A stretch of 64,000 bases of DNA. It comes from Amycolatopsis echigonensis (GTDB taxonomy: Bacteria > Actinomycetota > Actinomycetes > Mycobacteriales > Pseudonocardiaceae). The DNA is taken from the NCBI RefSeq assembly GCF_014174495.1, contig NZ_JACJHR010000046.1, forward strand, positions 1 through 64,000. Reading direction: 5' to 3'. The notes below the pieces were generated by a model. It was not told the DNA's origin and searched no databases. It saw only the letters and a program-made list of their open reading frames with translations. Shown here piece by piece: positions 50,450 to 59,544 of the stretch. The position numbers and the translations under genes are program-made. How positions within the stretch are numbered: position 1 is the first letter of the stretch; every line of letters starts with the position of its first letter.

Positions 50450-51937
50450 ATGAAGAACACTCAGCCCGATGCCAGCATCGCTGAGCTCGAACAGGTGCTG
50501 CAGCCGATCCCGGAGACGGCCCGCACCAGCAGAGTGTCCGGCCAGTTCTGGATCTGGGCCGGAGCGAACATCGCTCCGATCAACTGGGTGCTCGGCGCGC
50601 TCGGCATCGGCCTCGGCCTCGGCCTGCGCGACACGCTGATCGTGCTGGTCGCCGGCAATCTGGTCGGGATGGCGCTGTTCGGCCTGTTCGTGCTGCTCGG
50701 GCAGCGCACCGGAGCCACCGCGATGATCCTCGGACGGGCCGCCTTCGGCCGTCGCGGCAACTATCTTCCGGCGGCCGTCCAGGCGTGCCTCGCGGTCGGC
50801 TGGTGCGCGGTGAACACATGGATCATCCTCGATCTGGTCATGGCGCTGCTCGGCAAGCTCGGGCTGGTCGACCCCGCGGCGCCCAATATCGTCGCCCGCA
50901 TCGTGGTCGCCGGCCTGATCATGGCGGTGCAGGTGGCGATCGCGTGGCTCGGCTACCGCGTCATCGCGGCGTTCGAACGGTGGACGGTGCCGCCGACCCT
51001 GCTCGTCCTGATCGCGATGTCCGTGGTCGCCTGGACCCACCTGCACGTCAACTGGTCCTACGCCGGCGCCCCGGGGCACGTGCTGACCGGCGGCGCCCGC
51101 CTGGCCGCGATGACCGGCGTCATGACGGCGATCGGAATCGGCTGGGGAATCACCTGGTTCACTTATGCTGCGGACTACTCCCGTTTCGTCAGCCGCACAG
51201 TGCCCCGGCGCAGGCTCTACCTGGCAAGCGTGCTCGGCCAGTTCGTCCCGGTCGTCTGGCTAGGCGTGCTCGGGGCCAGTCTCGCCACCGCCAGCGGACA
51301 GATCGACCCCGGCAAGCTGATCGTCGACAACTACGGCCGGCTCGCGCTGCCCGTGCTGTTTCTGGTGATCCACGGGCCGATCGCGACCAACATCCTCAAC
51401 ATCTACACCTTCACCGTCGCCGCGCAGGCGATGGACGTGAAGGTCGACCGACGCAAACTCAGCGTGTTCGTCGGAGTGTTCGCCTTCCTCGCGGTCATCT
51501 TCTTCGTCTTCCAATCCAGCATCGCGACCGTGCTGGACACCTGGCTTTCCGGAATCGTCGCCTGGATCGCGGCCTGGGGCGGCATCATGCTCGTGCACTA
51601 CTTCCGGCTGGAACGCAATGCCGCGCATACGGAACGGTTGTTCGACCCGGTGGGCGGCAAGCGGCTTCCGGACATCAACTGGGCAACCATCGCGGCCTTC
51701 GTGACCAGCATGGTCGCGACCTGGTTGTTCATGTACGGCAGCACTCCCGCATTGCAGGGGCCGGTGGCTGCCGCCCTCGGTGGGGTGGACCTGTCCTGGC
51801 TCGCCGGCGGTGCCGTCGCGGCCGCCCTCTACACAGTCCTGGCGCCGAAGGCGCACCGGCAGTCCCTCGCGGCGGCGTCGGTCACGACTTCCGCCCAGCC
51901 GGCCAGCGCATCGGCCGAGCCGCCGACAGGCAAGTGA
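50450..51937 (+). CDS. NCS1-family permease (cytosine/purine/allantoin type), probable creatine or creatinine uptake
   Basis: A 495-residue, 12-helix nucleobase:cation symporter-1 protein: FWIWAGANIAPINWVLGALGIGLGL in helix 1, GRAAFGRRGNYLPAAVQ, and GITWFTYAADYSRFV in the middle are CodB-like signatures. TGGAGG precedes the ATG. It is followed after 63 nt by a deacetylase-family gene and then creatinase, so its cargo is probably creatine, creatinine or a related ureide or hydantoin rather than cytosine. C-terminal 35 residues are Ala/Ser-rich and cytosolic. Confidence 0.84.
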   Translation: MKNTQPDASIAELEQVLQPIPETARTSRVSGQFWIWAGANIAPINWVLGALGIGLGLGLRDTLIVLVAGNLVGMALFGLFVLLGQRTGATAMILGRAAFGRRGNYLPAAVQACLAVGWCAVNTWIILDLVMALLGKLGLVDPAAPNIVARIVVAGLIMAVQVAIAWLGYRVIAAFERWTVPPTLLVLIAMSVVAWTHLHVNWSYAGAPGHVLTGGARLAAMTGVMTAIGIGWGITWFTYAADYSRFVSRTVPRRRLYLASVLGQFVPVVWLGVLGASLATASGQIDPGKLIVDNYGRLALPVLFLVIHGPIATNILNIYTFTVAAQAMDVKVDRRKLSVFVGVFAFLAVIFFVFQSSIATVLDTWLSGIVAWIAAWGGIMLVHYFRLERNAAHTERLFDPVGGKRLPDINWATIAAFVTSMVATWLFMYGSTPALQGPVAAALGGVDLSWLAGGAVAAALYTVLAPKAHRQSLAAASVTTSAQPASASAEPPTGK

Positions 51938-52000
51938 CCCATCAGTCGCGCCGAACACCATCGTCCGCTTCAGACGCATCGCCACGAGGAGGCCACACGC

Positions 52001-52975
52001 ATGACGAATGCTGTTCCGCCCAAAGGATTCCGGCTGTTCGACTGGCCCCCGGGACGCACCGCGGCCGCAGCGTTCACCTTCGACGTCGACGCCGAATCCT
52101 GCCTTCTCGCCCACGACCCGACGGCGACCAGCCGAATGTCGCTGATGTCCCATCAAAGCTACGGCGCGCGAGTCGGAGTCGCCCGGCTGCTGCGGATCCT
52201 GGACCGGCAGGAGGTGCGCGCGACGTTCTTCGTGCCGGGCTTCACCGCCGAATGCTACCCGGACGTGGTGCGCGCCATCGCCGACGGCGGACACGAGATC
52301 GGCCATCATGGCTACCTGCACGAACAAATGCGCAACATCGACGCCGAAACCGAGGCCGGTTACCTCGACCGGGGGCTCGACGCGCTGGACCGGATCGCCG
52401 GGGTCCGCCCGACCGGATACCGCGCGCCGTGGTGGGAACTGAACTGGCACTCCGCGGAACTGCTGCGGCAACGCGGTTTCCGTTACGACTCCAGCCTGCT
52501 CGACGGCGATGCGCCCTACCGGTTCCTCGTCACCCCGGACGAACCCGGCACGCTCATCGAGATCCCCGTCGACTGGGCCCTCGACGACTGGGAGCAGTAC
52601 GCCTTCTACCCGGGCTGGACCGGGAGCGGCGTCATCGAAAGCCCCGCCAAAGTCAGCGAGATGTGGTCGCTCGAGGCCGTCGCGCAGCACCGGGAGGGCG
52701 GCTGTTTCGTCCTGACCAACCATCCCTTCCTCTCCGGACGCCCCTCTCGGGCGGCGGCCCTGGAGGAGCTGATCGAGACCGTCAAGGCCCTGCCCGGAAT
52801 GTGGGTCGCGCCGCTGGAGGAGATCGCCGAGCACGCCGAGCGGGTGTGCACCGAAACGATCACTCACACCCGGTTCGACGTGTCGCACATCCCGCAGCTG
52901 CACATCCAGCGCACTCCCCCGGCAGCGCCCGACCGTCCCCAGCCGATCAAGCACCGGCCGAGCCGACCGACGTGA
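52001..52975 (+). CDS. Polysaccharide deacetylase-family hydrolase (PuuE/amidase-like)
   Basis: A 324-residue NodB-fold metal hydrolase without signal peptide, hence cytosolic. FTFDVDAE supplies the Asp pair, HEIGHHGYLHE the HxxxH metal site, and GYRAPWWELN the Arg/Trp segment. Cytosolic NodB proteins include PuuE-type allantoinases and cyclic imidase-like enzymes that hydrolyse small C-N substrates. Between an NCS1 permease and creatinase, it could open a creatinine-like or hydantoin-like ring, replacing the absent classical creatininase. That is inference; the fold assignment is firm. Confidence 0.75.
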   Translation: MTNAVPPKGFRLFDWPPGRTAAAAFTFDVDAESCLLAHDPTATSRMSLMSHQSYGARVGVARLLRILDRQEVRATFFVPGFTAECYPDVVRAIADGGHEIGHHGYLHEQMRNIDAETEAGYLDRGLDALDRIAGVRPTGYRAPWWELNWHSAELLRQRGFRYDSSLLDGDAPYRFLVTPDEPGTLIEIPVDWALDDWEQYAFYPGWTGSGVIESPAKVSEMWSLEAVAQHREGGCFVLTNHPFLSGRPSRAAALEELIETVKALPGMWVAPLEEIAEHAERVCTETITHTRFDVSHIPQLHIQRTPPAAPDRPQPIKHRPSRPT

Positions 52976-53034
52976 CCGCGCCAGTCCGCACAGCTGACCC
53001 GAAGATCCCGACCGCACAGAAACGAGGCGACACG

Positions 53035-54252
53035 ATGACCGAACGTCTGAAAGAAATCCGCAACGGCGCCAAGGTCACCCCGACGTTTTCCGCCAACGAG
53101 ATGGACCGACGGATCACCCTGCTCCGCAAGCACATGGCCGAGTCCGACATCGACGCAGTGCTGTTCACCAGCTACCACAACATCAATTACTACAGCGACT
53201 TCCTGTATACCGCGTTCGGCCGCAACTACGGGCTGATCATCACCGTCGACGGCCATATCAGCGTCTCCGCGAACATCGACGCCGGACAGCCCTGGCGGCG
53301 CAGTTTCGGCGACAACATCGTCTACACCGACTGGCGCCGCGACAACTTCCCGCACGCGGTGACCACCGCGCTCGAGCGCGCCGGCTTCACCCGGGGCCGG
53401 CTCGGCCTCGAGGACGACCACATCCCGCCAACCCTGAAGGCACAGGTGTCCGATGCCCTGCCCGGAGTCGAACTGGTCGACGTCGCCGCCGCGGCGATGA
53501 GCCAGCGCATGGTCAAGTCGCGCGAGGAAATCGAGCTCATCGCACACGGCGCGCGGATCGCCGATCTCGGCGGTGCAGCGGTCGTCGAGGCCGTGCGCGC
53601 CGGCGTCCCGGAATACGAAGTCGCGCTAGCCGGCACCCAGGCGATGGTGCACGAGATCGCGGAAACCTTCCCACACGCCGAACTCCGGGACACCTGGGTG
53701 TGGTTCCAGTCCGGCATCAACACCGACGGAGCCCACAACTGGCCTACGACACGACGCGTCCAGGACGGCGACATCCTTTCGCTGAACTGCTTCCCGATGA
53801 TCGCCGGCTACTACACGGCGCTGGAACGGACCCTGTTCTACGGCGAGCCGAGCTCCGAAGCGCTGCGCTACTGGCAGATCAACACCGAGGTGCACCGGCG
53901 CGGGCTCGAACTGATCAAACCCGGGGCGGTATGCCGCGACATCGCCGCCGAACTCAACGAGGTCTACGCCGAGCACGGCCTGCTGCCCAACCGGACCTTC
54001 GGCTACGGGCACTCCTTCGGCGTGCTGTGCCACTACTACGGACGCGAGGCAGGACTCGAACTCCGCGAAGACATCGACACCGCGCTGCGACCGGGCATGG
54101 TCGTCTCGATGGAACCGATGATCACGATCCCGGAAGGCGAGCCGGGCGCCGGCGGCTACCGGGAGCACGACATCATGGTGGTGACCGACTCCGGTGCCGA
54201 AGACATCACCGGCTTCCCGTACGGACCGGAACACAACATCATCCGACGATGA
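53035..54252 (+). CDS. Creatinase (creatine amidinohydrolase)
   Basis: A 405-residue pita-bread (M24) enzyme that splits creatine into sarcosine and urea. Similarity to Pseudomonas creatinase is obvious along the whole length: FTSYHNINYYSDFLY, NIDAGQPWRRSFGDNIVYTDW, and the active-site stretch WFQSGINTDGAHN with the catalytic His (His232 in Pseudomonas), then LNCFPMIAGYYTALERTLF and GYGHSFGVLCHYYGREAGL. Creatinase-type ligands replace the metal-binding residues of aminopeptidases. Start ATG 53035 with GAGG upstream. Sarcosine oxidase and urease are not in the window. Confidence 0.93.
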   Translation: MTERLKEIRNGAKVTPTFSANEMDRRITLLRKHMAESDIDAVLFTSYHNINYYSDFLYTAFGRNYGLIITVDGHISVSANIDAGQPWRRSFGDNIVYTDWRRDNFPHAVTTALERAGFTRGRLGLEDDHIPPTLKAQVSDALPGVELVDVAAAAMSQRMVKSREEIELIAHGARIADLGGAAVVEAVRAGVPEYEVALAGTQAMVHEIAETFPHAELRDTWVWFQSGINTDGAHNWPTTRRVQDGDILSLNCFPMIAGYYTALERTLFYGEPSSEALRYWQINTEVHRRGLELIKPGAVCRDIAAELNEVYAEHGLLPNRTFGYGHSFGVLCHYYGREAGLELREDIDTALRPGMVVSMEPMITIPEGEPGAGGYREHDIMVVTDSGAEDITGFPYGPEHNIIRR

Positions 54253-54333
54253 CGCCCGGCGACGAACCAGCCGCGCAGTGCCAGCAGGGCGGGTCTGGCA
54301 GCGTCCGCTGACCCCTGCGTTCGGCCGGCCGAC

Positions 54334-54371
54334 GAGCTGCCCGCCGTTGCGCACCGCGCGGCGGGCAGCTC
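54334..54371. terminator. Bidirectional hairpin terminator between convergent operons
   Basis: Perfect 13-bp arms GAGCTGCCCGCCG (54334-54346) and CGGCGGGCAGCTC (54359-54371), 12-nt loop, located between the creatinase stop (54252) and the M20 gene stop (54440). GC-rich stem without T-run, usual for actinomycetes. Confidence 0.7.
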
Positions 54372-54439
54372 AGCTGCACCGATCTGACTTGCGGCGCACC
54401 TCAAGACGTCGGCCGCTTCGCACCGGATGGCTGCGCGAT

Positions 54440-55714
54440 TCATTCGCGAGCCGGCTGCCCGGCGGCCAGCCACGAGAGAGCGGCGACGGTGAGGGCCTTG
54501 ACGCCGGTGTCGAGCGTCGGCTGCAGCACCGGCGCGAATTCCGGACTGTGGTTGACCGGGACATCTCGGGCAAGCGTCCCCCCACGCTCCGCCTCAGCGT
54601 AGCGGCCCGGGTCGATCCCGCCGATTCCCCAATAGGTGAACGGGACCCCGAACGCCTGCGGAATCTGGCTCATGTCCTCGCTCGCGGTCTGCAAGTCGAT
54701 CGTATGCGCGTCTGCGCCGAACGCTCCGGCGAACGCATCCGCCACCCTCCGCGTCGGTTCCTCGTCGTTCACCGTCGGCGGGAACGTCGCCAGCCGTACG
54801 AATTCCGGCTCGCGCGGCGCACCCGCGGCCTGAGCTTCCGCGCGCACGATCCGTTCGACCGCAGCAAGCACCTGCTCCCGCGACGACTGGTCGTAGGTAC
54901 GCACGTTCAGCTCCAGCTCCGCCCGGTCCGGGATGACGTTCGGACCGCTACCCGCCTGGATCTTGCCCACCGTGACGACCGCCGGCGTGGTGGCCGCCAG
55001 TTCGCGCGACACGATCGTCTGCAACCGCACCACCGCCATCGCCGCCATCACAACCGGATCGATCGCCGCCTGCGGCGCGGAACCGTGCGCGCCGCGCCCG
55101 TGCAACGTGACCCGGAGGCTGTCCGCCGCCGACAGAAACGAGCCAGCACGAGTACCGACATACCCCGCTGGATACGGCAGGACGTGCTGGGCCAGCACCA
55201 CGTCCGGCTTCGGCACGCGCTCGGTCAAGCCGTCGGCGATCATCGCGTCCGCGCCGTCACCGTTCTCCTCCGACGGCTGAAACAACACCATCACCGTGCC
55301 CTGCCACTCCCTGGCCCCGCGCGTCATCAACTCGGCGAAACCGACCAGGCAGGCCACGTGCACGTCGTGCCCGCACGCGTGCATGACCGGCCCCTCCACG
55401 CCGTCCGGCCCGGCCGCGACGACCTGCGAGGCATACGACAGGCCGGTCCGTTCCTCCACCGGCAGCGCGTCCATGTCCGCGCGCAGCATCACCGTCGGAC
55501 CCGGCCCGTTGACCAGCACGCCCACCACTCCGGTGCCGCCGATCCCCTCCGTCACTTCGTAACCGCTTGCGCCCAGCCGCTGCGCGACCGCCGCCGCCGT
55601 ACGGTGCTCGCGCAGCCCGAGCTCGGGATGCGCGTGCAGATCCCGGTACAGCTCCTCGATCCCTGAGCGAATTTCCTCCAGCGGCGCAAGAACTGCGCGA
55701 ACCACGGCTTCCAT
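54440..55714 (-). CDS. M20-family amidohydrolase (hippurate/IAA-amino acid hydrolase-like)
   Basis: A 424-residue metal-dependent amidohydrolase. MLRADMDALPVEE, HACGHDVHVACLVG and PSEENGDGA are the M20D signatures with metal-binding Asp/His/Glu residues, and GRGAHGSAPQAAIDP lies in the dimerisation domain. It removes N-acyl groups from amino acids, for example benzoyl-glycine to benzoate plus glycine. AAGGAGGAG lies just upstream of the ATG, which follows the TRIC-like gene by 2 nt. Substrate unknown; aromatic amide release would fit the surrounding catabolic genes. Confidence 0.87.
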   Translation of the reverse strand: MEAVVRAVLAPLEEIRSGIEELYRDLHAHPELGLREHRTAAAVAQRLGASGYEVTEGIGGTGVVGVLVNGPGPTVMLRADMDALPVEERTGLSYASQVVAAGPDGVEGPVMHACGHDVHVACLVGFAELMTRGAREWQGTVMVLFQPSEENGDGADAMIADGLTERVPKPDVVLAQHVLPYPAGYVGTRAGSFLSAADSLRVTLHGRGAHGSAPQAAIDPVVMAAMAVVRLQTIVSRELAATTPAVVTVGKIQAGSGPNVIPDRAELELNVRTYDQSSREQVLAAVERIVRAEAQAAGAPREPEFVRLATFPPTVNDEEPTRRVADAFAGAFGADAHTIDLQTASEDMSQIPQAFGVPFTYWGIGGIDPGRYAEAERGGTLARDVPVNHSPEFAPVLQPTLDTGVKALTVAALSWLAAGQPARE

Positions 55715-55716
55715 GA

Positions 55717-56421
55717 TCAAGCTCCTCCTTCTTCCGGCGGGCGTGGCCGGCTGCGCCGACCCTCGCGCAGCCGCGCTCGGGGGTGCCATTCGAGGCCCGA
55801 AGGCAAGTTCCAGTCGAATGCGAGCGCAACACCCCGGAACGCCAAGGCACCCACGACGCCGCTGACCACCCCGACCAGCGGAGCGCCCAGCTCCGAGCAA
55901 ACGACCATGACCGACGCCACGGCAACCGCGACCGTCGCGTACAGGCCGTTTCGGCCCAGCACTGCCGGTACGCGGCGCAGCATGATGTCGCGCAATGCGC
56001 CGCCGCCCACTGCAGTCGTCGTCCCGAGCAGGATCGCCGGAAGCCAGCCCAGGCCGGCAGCCAGCGTTTTCTGCGCTCCGGTCACTGCCCACAACCCGAC
56101 AACAGCAGCGTCCAGCGCAGTGAACACCCGATTCCACGAGCTCTCGCTGATCGTCATGACAAACGACAGCAGGGCACCGGCCATCGCCGTCGGCAAATAC
56201 GCGTAATCCGTCAACGCGACCGGCGGGCCATGCTGCAGCAGCGTGTCCCGGATGACCCCGCCGCCCAGCCCGGACACCGTGCCGACGACCAGATAGCCGA
56301 ACAGATCCAGCTGCTCGGCACGCGCGACCGCACCGCCCAGAATCGCACACGCGAACACCCCGGCCAGGTCCAGATAACGCGTGACCTGACCGATCGCTTC
56401 GACAGCCGCGGTCCCTGCCAT
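55717..56421 (-). CDS. TRIC/UPF0126-family membrane protein (glycine transporter-type domains)
   Basis: A 234-residue membrane protein with about seven hydrophobic segments and two repeats of the UPF0126 domain, each with the glycine motif: SGLGGGVIRDTLL and TAVGGGALRDIML. Bacterial members are trimeric cation channels or have been linked to glycine uptake. ATG 56421 is preferred because AGGGTG precedes it; GTG 56430 is an alternative. The C-terminus is Arg/Pro-rich. It is co-transcribed with the M20 hydrolase, whose product could be glycine if it acts on hippurate. Confidence 0.82.
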   Translation of the reverse strand: MAGTAAVEAIGQVTRYLDLAGVFACAILGGAVARAEQLDLFGYLVVGTVSGLGGGVIRDTLLQHGPPVALTDYAYLPTAMAGALLSFVMTISESSWNRVFTALDAAVVGLWAVTGAQKTLAAGLGWLPAILLGTTTAVGGGALRDIMLRRVPAVLGRNGLYATVAVAVASVMVVCSELGAPLVGVVSGVVGALAFRGVALAFDWNLPSGLEWHPRARLREGRRSRPRPPEEGGA

Positions 56422-56748
56422 GACCGACACCCTAACCGCGTTCAGCGACGATCACCGCCGCTGTCGTTCTCCGACACACTGATGGCAAACGCGGTTCCGT
56501 GACGCGCCAACTGGGCCGCGCCTGATCGCCGGCCGGATCTTCCGGCAGCAGGGGCACCATCACGACGCGCCGGTTGAGCCCGGCCCTCACCCCATCTGCT
56601 CGGCGCAGGTACCCCTTGGGGCAGGCCCAGGACACCAGGGGAGTTGTCGGCCTGACGAGAAGGTGAGTTGCCGTAGCGGACACCAGATCCTTGAGGAATG
56701 TCAGCGATGCTCCGCCGAGGGCACCGAGACGCACTAGGACCGGATCTC
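56422..56748. other. Gap between chromosomal gene and element remnant
   Basis: About 330 nt with the start region of the TRIC-like gene at its left end. No recognisable protein-coding segment. It probably contains the left boundary of the integrative-element debris; no tRNA 5-prime half or direct repeat of the att core was found here. Confidence 0.4.
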
Positions 56749-57382
56749 TCATCGCGCCGCTCTCCGGGCGTAGTTGTGCGTGCCGGCCACCCGGTCCAGC
56801 TCCGCCCCGCTCAGAGACCGCCCCGCAGCGACCTGCTGCACGTAGTACGCCCACATGTACTGCTCGGCCGTCAGCCCTTCCACTCGCCCCGGGCCGTCGA
56901 ACCCCATCTCGCTGGGCCGACGAGACGGTCCGGCCATCGCTATCTCGCACAGACACGGTCTCGGAGCAAGTCTCGGTGCCGTGCTGCTTCAACGCCCGGT
57001 TCGGCAGCTCGACCGTGAACAGCAACGCCACCGGCGGGCACGCCGCGACCACCACCTGCAACGGGCTCAGCGCCGAAGCCGACCCCACGTTCGCCAACTA
57101 CGACAGCCCGATCCCGAACACGAACGCCGACCACGCCACCCACCGGCCACGCTCCCGGCCAGCCCGGCGCCGCTTCCACAACTCCACCGTCGCGATCGCC
57201 AACAACCCGTCCACCAACAACGGCCAAATCGACGCAGTCGACACATCAGCACCGAACCGCAGAGCGAACTCCCGACCGTGGCGATACGACGCATACGCCG
57301 CACCGACCGCCACCAGATCCGTACAGCCGCACTGCACCCACAGGGCAAGGTTCGGGGCAACCCGGTCCCGCTGCCCGCCCAT
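56749..57382 (-). pseudogene. DUF2637-type conjugative-element membrane protein, broken by a stop and a frameshift
   Basis: The N-terminal part reads ALWVQCGCTDLVAVGAAYASYRH...IWPLLVDGLLAIATVELWKRRR...FVFGIGLS, meets TAG at 57100-57098, and resumes in the same frame as LANVGSASALSPLQVVVAACPPVALLFTVEL, the core of DUF2637 proteins of actinomycete integrative elements. Near 56940 the frame shifts and the C-terminus MWAYYVQQVAAGRSLSGAELDRVAGTHNYARR appears in another frame. Two independent lesions make it a pseudogene. It lies left of the att site, opposite the integrase. Confidence 0.8.
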
Positions 57383-57571
57383 CACGACAGCGCCCCCGCC
57401 ACACGACCGAGCACCGGCGAAAACCGCCAAGCTGAGCGTGGTGGACCGGTCGGCAGAGCCCGGCACTTGCGAGCCCGAGGGGAGCCCGAGCGCGCAGAAA
57501 CTCGACGACAAACCACGACACCACCCGACACCGGCGACACCCCGCGCCGAGGAAAACGACCCTGCGCGGCA

Positions 57572-59197
57572 TCACGCGACACCGCCCGAACCTTGATCAA
57601 AACGACTCTTAACCAGCGGGTTCGGGGTTCGAGTCCCTGATGGCGCACCCTCACTCCCCAGGTTCGAGAAGTTTTCGACCTGGGGATTTGTGCTATCTGG
57701 AGGGATTTCTTCCGCTCCGTCACCGTCCACAATGGTCGGCGACGATCCCGAGACGAGCCCGAGCTGTCGCGGCGCTGACCGAGGGATGATCTTGGCGGTG
57801 GCTTCGGCTGCGGCGAGCGCGACTTCGGGCAACACGGTGGTGTAGGTATCCATGGTCACGGTGATCGAGGAATGCCGCAGCATGTGCTGCACGACCTTCA
57901 TGTCAGCGCCGGCCGCGAGGGCGAGGGTGGCTGCTCCGTGGCGCAGGTCGTGCAACCGGATCGGCGGCAGACCGGCCTGGCGTGCCAGCTCCTGAAAACG
58001 CGCGGTGACATCAGCCGGGTGCAGAGCGCTGCCGTCGGGCTGAGTGAACAACAGTCCGCTGTCGACCCAGTCACTGCCGAGCCGCGCACGCGCCGCGTCC
58101 TGGTCCGCCTGATGCTTGCGCAACACGATCACTGTGCCGGAATCGAGAGCGACAAGACTCTCCGACGACGTCGTCTTGGGAGCGGACTGCCCAGTCTCCC
58201 AACCGTACTGCACGATCTGGTTCGTCACCTCCAACGCGGCGGCATCCAGATAGGTGTCGACACGGCGCTGCCCGCACGCCTCGCCGCGCCGCAGCCCGAC
58301 GTGAGCAACCAGGTGGAACAAGGCATACAACGGATCATGTACCGCGTGGTCGAGAAATCGGCCGGTCTGCTGCGGAGTCCACACCATCACCGGCGACGGG
58401 ATCTCCCCGGTCAGCCGCCACCGCTCGACCCGTTCCTCGGTCCAGACCTTCGGGTTCGGACGGTTCGCCGGCGGCAGCTCGACCAACGACGCCACATTGA
58501 CCGTCAGCAACCCTTCTTTCACCGCCGGGCTCAGCACGGCCCGCAGCGTCTCGCGGATCCGCCGGATCGAGGTCGGCCCGACCGGACGCTGCCACTTCAC
58601 CGCCGCGATCTTGCGCGGGTCCTTGCTGGCCCGGTACTCGGCGATCACGTCGTTGTGCTCGACAATCGCGTCGAACATGCCCTCCAGGTGCGCCACCCGC
58701 AGTTTGCCCCGGCGCAGGTGGCCCAGATGCGGCCGCAGATACAGCCGCACATGCGACTCGTAGGACCGATACGTGTTGCGCGCGCGCGATTTCTTCTTCG
58801 TCGCCAGGAACGCAGTGAACACCTCGTCCATCAGCGGGTGCTCCAGCACCTCGGCCCCGGCCCGCACCAACCGGCGCATGTCCTCCAGGTCCGGCAGCTT
58901 CTGCCGCGCCGTGATCGCGGCGGCGATCACGTCCGCGATCTTGCCCAGCACGTCCTCGTCGTCCCCGGCGAGCGAGAGCAGGTCGCCGACGTGATCCAGT
59001 TCCTTCTGCGCCTTCGTCGCGGTCTCAAAACCACTGCGCCGCCGCGGCCGGCGATTCCCCGCGCGATCGGCGGGCAACTCGATGCGATAGCACCACTGCC
59101 CGTGGCGGCTCTGCTCCAACCTCGGGCACGCCGCTCCCACACTGCGGCCGTTGCCGTCCTTGCAGGAGCAGCGTTTGTACACCGATCCCTCGGCCAT
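57572..59197 (-). CDS. int: Tyrosine-type site-specific integrase
   Basis: A 541-residue phage/AICE-type integrase. Residues about 1-75 are the Cys-containing N-terminal arm (SVYKRCSCKDGNG), about 125-230 the SAM-like core-binding domain, and the catalytic domain has Arg in HVGLRRGEACG, LHDLRH (HxxR), HMLRHSS and the nucleophile in MDTYTTVLPE. The C-terminal 25 residues (GAPSGTRTPNPLVKSRF) are encoded by the antisense of a tRNA 3-prime half, so the att site lies inside the gene end. ATG 59197 is used; ATG 59209 is an alternative. Confidence 0.85.
   Translation of the reverse strand: MAEGSVYKRCSCKDGNGRSVGAACPRLEQSRHGQWCYRIELPADRAGNRRPRRRSGFETATKAQKELDHVGDLLSLAGDDEDVLGKIADVIAAAITARQKLPDLEDMRRLVRAGAEVLEHPLMDEVFTAFLATKKKSRARNTYRSYESHVRLYLRPHLGHLRRGKLRVAHLEGMFDAIVEHNDVIAEYRASKDPRKIAAVKWQRPVGPTSIRRIRETLRAVLSPAVKEGLLTVNVASLVELPPANRPNPKVWTEERVERWRLTGEIPSPVMVWTPQQTGRFLDHAVHDPLYALFHLVAHVGLRRGEACGQRRVDTYLDAAALEVTNQIVQYGWETGQSAPKTTSSESLVALDSGTVIVLRKHQADQDAARARLGSDWVDSGLLFTQPDGSALHPADVTARFQELARQAGLPPIRLHDLRHGAATLALAAGADMKVVQHMLRHSSITVTMDTYTTVLPEVALAAAEATAKIIPRSAPRQLGLVSGSSPTIVDGDGAEEIPPDSTNPQVENFSNLGSEGAPSGTRTPNPLVKSRFDQGSGGVA
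57604..57649 (+). other. Attachment-site core: 3-prime half of a tRNA-Lys(CTT) gene
   Basis: From the anticodon loop (ACTCTTAACC, anticodon CTT) through the T arm (CGGGG-TTCGAGT-CCCTG pairs as five base pairs) to the acceptor strand ATGGCGC, discriminator A and CC. The 5-prime half (acceptor GCGCCAT, D arm) is not found on the left. It is therefore an att core, not a functional tRNA gene, and overlaps the 3-prime end of the integrase gene. Confidence 0.8.
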
Positions 59198-59320
59198 CGC
59201 CCTCACCATCCCCTCGGTCGTGTCGAATCAGCGGGTTGCCGCGATGCTCGCGCTGCGCACCGGTCTCGGGGAAGCCCGAGCCACAGGGACATCACCCGAT
59301 CTGACGAACCCAGCCGCGCT

Positions 59321-59524
59321 TCACCCGGAAGGCTCGTCGAGGCCGAGCGCACGCCGAAGCCCGACGACAGGGACCCGGTACTCACCGCCCACTCGCAGGA
59401 CCGGGCACGGGAAATCCCCGGTGCGTGCGAGCGCGTACGCCGTGGTCCGCCCGATCCGCAACGCCCGCGCCGCCGTCATCAAATCCACCACCGCCGGCAA
59501 CGCCGCCACCTCCGCCACCGTCAT
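59321..59524 (-). CDS. xis: Excisionase-like helix-turn-helix protein
   Basis: A 67-residue MerR/Xis-type DNA-binding protein: VVDLMTAARALRIGRTTAYALARTGDFPCPVLRVGGEYRVPVVGLRRALG is the usual excisionase fold of actinomycete elements. It lies 123 nt upstream of the integrase in the same direction. ATG 59524 has GGGAG nine nt upstream; GTG 59548 overlapping the methyltransferase stop is an alternative that would couple the two genes. Confidence 0.78.
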   Translation of the reverse strand: MTVAEVAALPAVVDLMTAARALRIGRTTAYALARTGDFPCPVLRVGGEYRVPVVGLRRALGLDEPSG

Positions 59525-59544
59525 CGGCACCGGCTCCCGCGCGG

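Noticed and set aside
50785..53034. Long N-terminal extension of creatinase
   Set aside because: Creatinase similarity begins at ATG 53035 with its own ribosome site; the extension is a shadow of the permease and deacetylase genes.
57604..57649. A functional tRNA-Lys gene
   Set aside because: Only the 3-prime half from the anticodon loop exists; no acceptor 5-prime strand or D arm precedes it.
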